33,670 nucleotides of DNA, from NCBI GenBank assembly GCA_037447605.1, contig CM074818.1, positions 1,631,771-1,665,440 of the forward strand, written 5' to 3'. The notes below the pieces were generated by a model that did no database searches, was not told the DNA's origin, and saw only the letters and a list, made by a program, of their open reading frames with translations. The position numbers and the translations under genes were made by a program. Below are positions 11,240 through 21,800 of the stretch, one piece after another. This DNA comes from Zygnema circumcarinatum (taxonomy: Eukaryota > Streptophyta > Zygnematophyceae > Zygnematales > Zygnemataceae). Position 1 is the first letter of the stretch, and the number at the start of each line of letters is the position of its first letter.

Positions 11240-12081
11240 CAGGATTCGTCAAATAGGGGATTTCGGCTTAAGATAGGGGACTGTCCCCTAAATTGGTTTT
11301 GTAAAAACACGTAAATATGGACTGTACGGACGAAACCGTACACGTACGGACGAGACAGGAATACAGGAAGACAAGAATTGTTTGGGAGAAAGTCAAGTTT
11401 CGAAAGAGGTTGACAGACTTTTCATTGGAAGGAATTCTTCACTGCAAACAGTTTGATAGTTTGACCGCTCTTCAAGGGTCTCTTTGAGTAGTTTGCATCA
11501 CTTCTATAGCTGTCTTGTTCAGCCTAAAACTCCTAAGGGAGTGGGACCATTTTTCATTTCATTTCTAATTTTAGTTCCTATTTCAGTTTTTCTTTTGAGA
11601 CTACACCTAGAATTTCAGAGGTTATGATTTGGAATAGAGTTTTTGTGAGGAAATTTCAAGACTATGATGGATTCTAAAGTGATACTTGGAGTAATTAATG
11701 ATGGATGGAAAAGGAAATAGAGAGCTTAGGATTGGATCTACAAAGTTTTCGAGCAATTGGGTTTTTGAATAAGCAACTATATGTTGTGATTGCCTAATGC
11801 ACAGTTGTTCTAATTGATTGGTAAAATTTACCAATCTATAAGAGTCGAAGAGGTTGCACCAGTTTCTAAAGCCGTGTTGTTATACCAACAAGTAAAGTTC
11901 ATATACATCATTGCTATCGTTGTTGCAAATGCAATTCATTTCCTTTTTTTTTTTAACCAAAAAAATGCTTTTTTGGGGCTTGTGTGGTATTTAAGTTGAA
12001 ATCACGTAAACTAATCTCAAAATCTTACATAAATAAGCTATTTACGATATTTAGGGGATCTCCCCTATTTGACGAACCCTG
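11240..12081. mobile_element. Non-autonomous hAT-like element (842 bp)
   Basis: The left end reads CAGGATTCGTCAAATAGGGG. The right end is its inverted copy with one change (CAGGGTTCG... on the other strand). Both sides are flanked by the 8-bp direct repeat CTGTTGAC (11232-11239 and 12082-12089). An 8-bp duplication of the form nTnnnnAn with CAGG-type ends is typical of the hAT superfamily. The interior has only short open frames, so movement would need a transposase made elsewhere. A smaller inverted GGGGA...TCCCC motif lies just inside both ends. Confidence 0.85.
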
Positions 12082-12099
12082 CTGTTGACTGTAGGTGTG

Positions 12100-12489
12100 T
12101 ACGAAGTACGAACCCTAGTGAGCATGTGTACGGACAATTTGATATGTACGGTCAAGTCGATATCTGACGATATTTGTCGATAATGTGTACGGTCGTAATA
12201 TATTTGTAACGCATATTCCAATACGTGGGTGGATAATATCGACATTTCGAATATATAGTAACAATCAGGGTTTTTCAACGTCATTATATCCGTAATGGCG
12301 TCACTACTGGCGCAGGATCTGCAGTGGTGCAATTCCGTTCCCGGAAAAAAAGTCAGTATATCCATGCTGTTCGTATAAACAGTGTCACTATAACGTGATA
12401 AGACTGTACATCGCCCAGGGAATCATTTCTGGAGTAGAGGATTTGGAGTTTTGGGCAGCGCATCACGACAAAGGAGATAATGTCGGGTG
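12100..12489. other. No gene recognised, flank of lectin gene 1
   Basis: AT-rich sequence with GTACGG and CGATAT words reminiscent of the nearby repeats. No exon can be supported. Confidence 0.4.
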
Positions 12490-12780
12490 AACAAGGAGCC
12501 GACATATTGCCACCGATCGGAAGGCCGAGAGCGGCCCCATCGTCGCATCGCACGGCGGTGATTCGCCGCACACCTGGCCTTGAACCCCGTCCCAGGCCCC
12601 CGTGTGGCGGGGCCCGAGGCACAGCCACTGATCGGACGGCCGAGAGTGAGTCGATCTCCGCCGCCCGCCCTCCTTGACTTGAGCCTTCCCTATGTCCAGC
12701 GGCGGTCCTTCTCCTCGCAACGGATTGGAGGGAGAGAGGGAGGGACGGAAGGAAGGAAGGCGGGCGAAGGGGCGGCAGCC
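12490..12780 (+). promoter_or_regulatory. Upstream block of lectin gene 1, shared with gene 2
   Basis: This GC-rich block carries a repeated GATCGG.(A/C)GGCCGAGAG motif (about 12515 and 12632). From about 12630 to the start codon it parallels the sequence before gene 2 (about 24659-24802). Shared words include GATCGGACGGCCGAG, TTGACTTGAGCCTTCCCTAT, a GGGAGGGA/GGAAGGAAGG purine tract, GGCGGGCGAAGGGG and GGCAGCCATGGCCACGG. It is best read as a duplicated promoter plus 5' UTR. I cannot locate the transcription start. Confidence 0.55.
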
Positions 12781-12847
12781 ATGGCCACGGCCCTCGCGAG
12801 CGCGCTCCTCCTCTGCGCTGCATTCGCGGGTGTCGCTCTCTCCGCAC
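12781..12847 (+). CDS. Signal-peptide exon, lectin gene 1
   Basis: The ATG is followed by a hydrophobic, Ala/Leu-rich stretch of about 22 residues ending VALSA, with a GT donor at 12848. This is a typical secretory signal. The exon ends in phase 1, matching the lectin exon at 13147 after a 299-base intron. Gene 2 has a near copy at 24803-24872, which supports the start choice. Confidence 0.8.
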
Positions 12848-15800
12848 GTACGGCTCCCGCCCGCCCTCTCTCGTCCTCTCCTTCCGTCTCTTGTCTCCAT
12901 CTGACTGTTTTACAGATCTGTGCTTCTATCACAACACTGCTGTGATTTTTTTTCCTCGATCGTTTCCTTTCCGATGCTTCACCATTCTTCATTCTGATGT
13001 TTTGGGAATGATTTCAAGTTGAAATTTCTCCTAGAATGCTCTTTCCAAGTGGATTGGTTTCATTCAGTACTTTCCCTTCTACCAGCTACGCAACAGATGC
13101 ATTGCTCTTCCACATATTTCCGATCTTCATCTTTTTGGTGATGCAGCACTTACTCCTCCGACGGCCTTCACCTATGTGGGGTTCAACGCCAGCCAACCGC
13201 CCATCATGCAAGGCAACACACGAATCGTTGGCAGCAGCCTGCAGCTTACAGGCATGGTCCAAGCCGTATCTGGCAATGCATTCCATCCGGATCAGGTGAC
13301 CTTGCTCCGAGAAACAACGACTGGAGGTTGCCAAGCAGCTTCGTTTAAGGCGAGGTTCTCATTTCTCATCTCCAACAACTTTACTTTCTGTCACGGGGAT
13401 GGCCTTACTTTCAATTTTGTTGCTTCTAATGCGGACTTGAGCAAGATTGGGTTAGACACAGGCTCGAGCCTCGGGTACTCGTACGAAGGATCGACCGAAG
13501 TTGGTTCCATAGCAGTCGCATTTGACACGGCCTCAAATCCAGAGAACAATGATCCTGATGGAAGACATGTTGGAATACTTGAAAACCTGAATCTCACGAC
13601 TATCGCATCTGGAACTACTTCCCTCCTTGACGACTTGTCGCCAACCTCGACGAAGTATGCATGGGTGCAATACAACAGCGATACCAGCAAGTGGTCCATA
13701 TTTTTGAGCGATGGCGACAGCAAGCCTGCTGACCCCGTCCTCAGCTACACCAAGTCCCTTTGCAGCATCCTTCGGCCGCCCAACTGTGCGGACTGCGCCG
13801 ATGTGACGTCGGCCTTCGTTGGATTCACCGCTTCAACGGGATATTGCTATGATGCTCATCAGATTTTGTCGTGGAGCTTTGAGAGCAGCTGGACAGGTGC
13901 GCTGCCTACTCCTTCATCTCCACGAGAGATTCTTGCCATGATTGAGAACTGCGATAGAGGAAGGCTCTATGCCTTCAAGTAGTTTTCCTCTCACTTTGTT
14001 TGGTAGCATTGAAAGAAGATGATATTTTAAGACTTAGCAGTCCTGAGAGACGGGGATCAATGCATAAAAGTACTCATGAAGGCACCGTGCGTGGTTTACT
14101 CGTTATTTTTCGTGTTCAGCGTAAACTTTCAGGAATGAACTAAACACTCGTATTATGTGTATCTAATGTGTTGATTATGAGTCATAGTATGTAGTCACTA
14201 GTCTTGAACAGCAAAAACTCATTATCTCTCTTCCACTTATTTCCGATCTTCATCTTTTTGGTGATGCAGCACTTACTCCGACGGCCTTCACCTATGTGGG
14301 GTTCAACGCCAGTCAACCGCCCATCATGCAAGGCAACACAGGAATCGTTGGCAGCAGGCTGCAGCTTACAGACATGGTCCAAGCCGTATTTGGCAATGCA
14401 TTCCATCCGGATCAGGTGACCTTGCTCCGAGAAACAACGACTGGAGGTTGCCAAGCAGCTTCGTTTAAGGCGAGGTTCTCATTTCTCATCTCCAACAACT
14501 TCACTTTCTGTGACGGGGATGGCCTTACTTTCAATTTTGTTGCATCCAATGCGGACTTGAGCAAGATTGGGTTCGTCAGAGGCTCGAGCCTCGGGTACTC
14601 GTACCCAGGATCGACCACAGTTGGTTCCATAGCAGTCGCATTTGACACGCTCTCAAATCCAGAGTTCAATAATCCTGATGGCAGTCATGTTGGAATACTT
14701 GAAAATCTGAATTTCACGACTATCGCATCTGGAACTACTTCCCTCCTTGCAGACTTGTCGCCAACCTCGACGAAGTATGCATGGGTGCAATACAACGGCG
14801 ATACCAGCAAGTGGTCCATATTCTTGAGCGATGCCGACAGCAGGCCTGCTGACCCCGTCCTCAGCTACACCAAGTCCCTTTGCAGCATCCTTCGGCCGCC
14901 CAACTGTGCGGACTGCGCCGATGTGACGTCGGCCTTCGTTGGATTCACCGCTTCAACGGGATATTGCTATGATGCTCATCAGATTTTGTCGTGGAGCTTT
15001 GAGAGCAGCTGGACAGGTGCGTTGCCTAATCCTTCATCTCCACGAGAGATTCTTGCCATGATTGAGAACTGAGATAGAGGAAGGCTCTCGGCCTTCAAGT
15101 AGTCTTTCTCTCACTTTGTTTGGTAGCATTGAAAGAACATGATATTTTAAGTCTTAGTAGTCCTGAGAGATGGGGATCAATGCATAAGAGTACTCATGAA
15201 GGCACCGTGCTGATATTTTAAGTCTTAGTAGTCCTGAGAGATGGGGATCAATGCATAAAAGTACTCATGAAGGCACCGTGCGTGGTTTACTCGTTTTTTT
15301 TCGTGTTGAGCGTAAACTTTCAGGAATGAAGTAAACACTCGTATTATGTGTATGCAATGTGTTGATTATGAGTCATAGTAGGTAGTCACTAGTCTTGAAC
15401 AGCAAAAACTCATTATCTCTTCCACTTATTTCCGATCTTTATCTTTTTGGTGATGCAGCACTGACTCCGACGGTCTTCACGTATGTGGGTTTCAACGCCA
15501 GTCATCCTCCCACCATGCAAGGCAACATAGGAATTGTTGGCAGCAGGCTGCAGCTTACAGGCATGGTGCAATCCGTATCTGGCAATGCATTCCATCCGGA
15601 ACAGGTGAACTTGCTCCGAGAAACAACGACTGGAGGTTGCCAAGCAGCGTCGTTCAGGGCGAGGTTCTCGTTTCTCATCTCCAACAACTTCACTTTCTGT
15701 GACGGGGATGGCCTTACTTTCACTTTTGTTGCTTCCAATGCGGACTTGAGCAAGATTGGGTCCGTCACAGGCGGGACCCTCGGGTACTCGTACGAAGGAT

Positions 15801-18800
15801 CGACCACAGTTGGTTCCATAGCAGTCGCATTTGACACGGTCTCAAATTCAGACAACAATGATCCTGATGGAAGACATGTTGGAATACTTGAGAACCTGAG
15901 TTTCACAACTATCGCATCTGAAACTACGTCCCTCCTTGACGACTCATCGCCAACCTCGACGAAGAATGCATGGGTGCACTACAACGGCGATACCAGTCAG
16001 TGGTCCATATTCTTGAGCGATGGCGACAGCAAGCCTGCTGACCCCGTCCTCAGCTACACCAAGTCCCTTTGCAGCATCCTTCGGCCGCCCAACTGTGCGG
16101 ACTGCGCCGATGTGACGTCTGCCTTCGTTGGATTCACCGCTTCAACGGGGTACTGCTATGNNNNNNNNNNTGATGCAGCACTGACTCCGACGGTCTTCAC
16201 GTATGTGGGTTTCAACGCCAGTCATCCTCCCACCATGCAAGGCAACATAGGAATTGTTGGCAGCAGGCTGCAGCTTACAGGCATGGTGCAATCCGTATCT
16301 GGCAATGCATTCCATCCGGCTCAGGTGACCTTGCTCCGAAATAAAACAACTGGAGGTTGCCAAGCAGCTTCTTTAAAGGTGAGGTTCTCGTTCCTCATTT
16401 TCAACGACTTCACTTTCTGTGATGGAGATGGCCTTACTTTCACTTTTGTTGCTTCCAATGCGGACTTGAGCAAGATTGGGTCCGTCACAGGCGGGACCCT
16501 CGGGTACTCGTACGAAGGATCGACCACAGTTGGTTCCATAGCAGTCGCATTTGACACGGTCTCAAATTCAGACAACAATGATCCTGATGGAAGACATGTT
16601 GGAATACTTGAGAACCTGAATTTCACAACTATCGCATCTGAAACTACGTCCCTCCTTGACGACTTGTCGCCAACCTCGACGAAGTATGCATGGGTGCAAT
16701 ACAACGGCGATACCAGCAAGTGGTCCATATTTTTGAGCGATGGCGACAGCAAGCCTGCTGACCCCGTCCTCAGCTACACCAAGTCCCTTTGCAGCATCCT
16801 TCGGCCGCCCAACTGTGCGGACTGCGCCGATGTGACGTCTGCCTTCGTTGGATTCACCGCTTCAACGGGGTACTGCTATGATGCGCATCAGATTTTGTCG
16901 TGGAGCTTTGAGAGCAGCTGGAGAGGTGCGTTGCCTACTCCCTCATCTCCACGAGAGATTCTTGCCATGATTGAACACTGAGGTAGAGGAAGGTTCTCGG
17001 CCTTCAAGTAGTCCTTCTCTCACTTTGTTTGGTGGCATTGAAAGAAGATGATATTCTAAGACTTAGCAGTCCTGAGAGATGGGGATCAATGAATAAAAGT
17101 ACTCATAAGGGCATCGTGCGTGGTTCTCTCGTTTTTTTTCGGTTTGAGCGTAAACTTTCAGGAATGAAGTTAGCACTCGTATTTTTTGCATGCAATGTGT
17201 TGATTATGAATCATACTAGGTAGTCACTAGTCTTGAACAACAAAAACTCATTTTTTTACGGCATAAGGGAACGTGTGATAGCGCATCGGACGGCAGTGCG
17301 TTACAGTGGGATGCTTTCCTGCTTGTTTTCTTTCACATGCGCTTGAACTGTAGGGTTTTACGATTACATTATAAAGATTATCAAATATTTGTAAATGTAC
17401 TCCTTTATTCTATTCTCTTTCCCCCTCTCATGTCATCTTCTTTTTTTTAATGTCGTTCGTAAATGTACATCCGTCACTAAGATGATCCAACCGAGCTAGG
17501 AAACTTTTGTTTTAAGCACTGAAATCTTTAACATCTTTAAGCAGGTAGTTGTATAATGGTTATAATCTTACTTAGTTTACTTTTTGTGGCACCTCCTCCA
17601 CCACCTTCACCGCCTCCACCTTGCCGGCCGCCTCCTCCTCCACCACCAACTCCTCGTAAGAATACTTGGTTTTTTCTACCTTTCTCCGCATATGGTTGAC
17701 TGTTTTCCAAGGCTTCCAACTGCGACATGTTCACTCCGTTCTACCGATAGAATCAGCAAATTCCTTATTTTAGGCCAAAAACTTGTCGTACATTACCAAA
17801 ACTTTTAGAGTCTGTGGATTATGTAAGTTTGACGTCACACTTGTTCCTTCACGAATTACGTTCCAGCTCATGATTGATCTCAGATGTGATGCAAAAATTC
17901 TTCGCCCGCTTCTGGCCACGCATGTGATCGTGTCTACACGTTTCAAGCAATCCATGCTTGCGTTATTTGCACGCTTTGAATAGTCCACATTCACATCTCC
18001 TCATATTTAGCCACCTTGTGATGCAGCTCTCACCACCACTTTCTCCTTCTTCTTCTTTCTTTTTTTTCTTCTTTCTCCTTTTTTCTTTGCACCAGCAGCA
18101 CCAGCAGCACCACCACCACCAGCAGCAGAAGCACCACCAGCAGCAGCAGCAGCAGCATCAACAACAGTAACAGCAACAGCACCAGCAACACCAGCAGCAG
18201 AAAATTCAGCAACAACAACACCAGCAGCAGAAGCACCAACAACAACAACACCAGCAGCAGAAGGATCAGCAACAACAACACCAGCAGCAGAAGGATCAGC
18301 AACAGCAACACCAGCAGCAGAAGGATCAGCAACAACAACACCAGCAGCAGAAGGACCAGCAACAACAACACCAGCAGCAGAAGGATCACCAACAACAACA
18401 CCAGCAGCAGAAGGATCACCAACAACAACACCAGCAGCAGAAGCACCAACAACAACAACACCAGCAGCGAAGGATCAGCAACAGCAACACCAGCAGCAGA
18501 AGCACCAGCAACAACAACACCAGCAGCAAAAGCACCACCAGCAGCAGCAGCAGCAGTACCAATAGCAGTAACAGCAGCAGCACCAGCAGCAGTGTTAGTA
18601 GCAGCAGGAGGAGCAACAGCAGCAGCAACAGCAGCAACACCAGCAGAATCAATAGCAGTAACAGCAGCAGCACCAGCAACAGCACCAGCAACAGCAACAC
18701 CAGCAGCAGAAGGATCAGCAACAACAACAACAACACCAGCAGCAGAAGGATCATCAACAACAACACCAGCAGCAGAAGCACCAACAACAACAACACCAGC

Positions 18801-21800
18801 AGCAGAAGCACCAACAACAACAACACCAGCAGCAGAAGGATCAGCAACAACAACACCAGCAACAGAAGGATCAGCAACAACAACACCAGCAGCAGAAGGA
18901 CCAACAACAACAACACCAGCAGCAGAAGGATCAGCAACAACAACACCAGCAGCAGAAACACCAGCAACAACAACACCAGCAGCAGAAGGATCAGCAACAG
19001 CAACACCTACAGCAGAAGGATCAGCAACAACATTACCAGCAGCAGAAGCACCAGCAACAACAACACCAGCAGCAGAAGGATCAGCAACAACAACACCAGC
19101 AGCAGAAGGATCAGCAACAACAACACCAGCAGCAGAAGCACCAACGACAACAACACCAGCAGCAGAAGGATCAGCAACAACAACAACAACACCAGCAGCA
19201 GAAGGATCAGCAACAGCAACACCAGCAGCAGAAGGATCAGCAACAACAACACCAGCAACAGAAGCACCAGCAACAACAACACCAGCAGCAGAAGGACCAG
19301 CAGCACCTGAAGCAACACCAGCACCAGCAGCAGATGCAGATGCAGCACCAAAAGTAGATGCATCAGCACCATCAGCAGAAGGACCAGCAACACCTGAAGC
19401 AGCACCAGCAGCAGAAGCACCATCAACAACAACACCAGCAGCAGAAGGATCAGCAACAACAACACCAGCAGCAGAAGGATCAGCAACAACAACACCAGCA
19501 GCAGAAGCACCAGCAACAACAATACCAGCAGCAGAAGGATCAGCAACAACAACACCAGCAGCAGAAGGACCAGCAACACCTGAAGCAGCACCAGCACCAG
19601 CAGCAGATGCAGCACCAAAAGTAGATGCATCAGCACCATCAGCAGAAGGACCAGCAGCATCTGAAGCAGCACCAGCACCAGCAGCAGATGCAGCACCAAA
19701 AGTAGATGCATCAGCACCATCAGCAGAAGGACCAGCAACACCTGAAGCAGCACCAGCACCAGCAGCAGATGCAGCACCAAAAGTAGATGCATCAGCACCA
19801 TCAGCAGAAGGACCAGCAACACCTGAAGCAGCACCAGCACCAGCAGCAGATGCAGCACCAAAAGTAGATGCATCAGCACCATCAGCAGAAGGACCAGCAA
19901 CACCTGAAGCAGCACCAGCACCAGCAGCAGATGCAGCACCAAAAGTAGATGCATCAGCACCATCAGCAGAAGGACCAGCAACACCTGAAGCAGCACCAGC
20001 ACCAGCAGCAGATGCAGCACCAAAAGTAGATGCATCAGCACCATCAGCAGAAGGACCAGCAGCATCTGAAGCAGCACCAGCACCAGCAGCAGATGCAGCA
20101 CCAAAAGTAGATGCATCAGCACCATCAGCAGAAGGACCAGCAACACCTGAAGCAGCACCAGCACCAGCAGCAGATGCAGCACCAAAAGTAGATGCATCAG
20201 CACCATCAGCAGAAGGACCAGCAGCATCTGAAGCAGCACCAGCACCAGCAGCAGATGCAGCACCAAAAGTAGATGCATCAGCACCATCAGCAGAAGGACC
20301 AGCAACACCTGAAGCAGCACCAAAAGTAGATGCATCAGCACCATCAGCAGAAGGACCAGCAACACCTGAAGCAGCACCAGCACCAGCAGCAGATGCAGCA
20401 CCAAAAGTAGATGCATCAGCACCATCAGCAGAAGGACCAGCAACACCTGAAGCAGCACCAGCACCAGCAGCAGATGCAGCACCAAAAGTAGATGCATCAG
20501 CACCATCAGCAGAAGGACCAGCAGCATCTGAAGCAGCACCAGCACCAGCAGCAGATGCAGCACCAAAAGTAGATGCATCAGCACCATCAGCAGAAGGACC
20601 AGCAACACCTGAAGCAGCACCAGCACCAGCAGCAGATGCAGCACCAAAAGTAGATGCATCAGCACCATCAGCAGAAGGACCAGCAGCATCTGAAGCAGCA
20701 CCAGCACCAGCAGCAGATGCAGCACCAAAAGTAGATGCATCAGCACCATCAGCAGAAGGATCAGCAACACCTGAAGCAGCACCAGCACCAGCAGCAGATG
20801 CAGCACCAAAAGTAGATGCATCAGCACCATCAGCACCAGCAGCAGGACCAGCACAGCATGCAGCACCTGCAGCTCAAAGCAGAAGGACCAGCAACACTGA
20901 AGCAGCAGCACCAGCAGCAGATGCAGCACCAAAAGTAGATGCATCAGCACCATCAGCAGAAGGACCAGCAGCATCTGAAGCAGCACCAGCACCAGCAGCA
21001 GATGCAGCACCAAAAGTAGATGCATCAGCACCATCAGCAGAAGGACCAGCAACACCTGAAGCAGCACCAGCACCAGCAGCAGATGCAGCACCAAAAGTAG
21101 ATGCATCAGCACCATCAGCAGAAGGACCAGCAACACCTGAAGCAGCACCAGCACCAGCAGCAGATGCAGCACCAAAAGCATCAGCACCATCAGCAGAAGG
21201 ACCAGCAACACCTGAAGCAGCACCAGCACCAGCAGCAGATGCAGCACCAAAAGTAGATGCATCAGCACCATCAGCAGAAGGACCAGCAACACCTGAAGCA
21301 GCACCAGCACCAGTAGATGCATCAGCACCATCAGCAGAAGGACCAGCAGCATCTGAAGCAGCACCAGCACCAGCAGCAGATGCAGCACCAAAAGTAGATG
21401 CATCAGCACCATCAGCAGAAGGACCAGCAACACCTGAAGCAGCACCAGCACCAGCAGCAGATGCAGCACCAAAAGTAGATGCATCAGCACCATCAGCAGA
21501 AGGACCAGCAGCATCTGAAGCAGCACCAGCACCACCAGCAGCAGAAGCAGCACCAGCAGCAGAAGGATCAGCAACAACAACACCAGCAGGACCAGCAACA
21601 CCTGAAGCAGCACCAGCACCAGCAGCAGATGCAGCACCAAAAGTAGATGCATCAGCACCATCAGCAGAAGGACCAGCAGCATCTGAAGCAGCACCAGCAC
21701 CAGCAGCAGATGCAGCACCAAAAGTAGATGCATCAGCACCATCAGCAGAAGGACCAGCAACACCTGAAGCAGCACCAGCACCAGCAGCAGATGCAGCACC

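Noticed and set aside
12353-12900. Arg/Pro-rich minus-strand frames of 145-164 codons over the lectin gene 1 promoter
   Set aside because: GC-rich shadow frames; they are antisense to the signal-peptide exon and lack domains.
15395-16981. Single 528-codon two-lectin-domain frame
   Set aside because: The frame is continuous only because 10 N replace the end of A3 and its intron; sister copies show an intron at that place.
17958-19006. CRISPR-like or bacterial repeat array
   Set aside because: The repeats are direct, contiguous and without spacers, in a eukaryotic gene; this is a simple tandem repeat.
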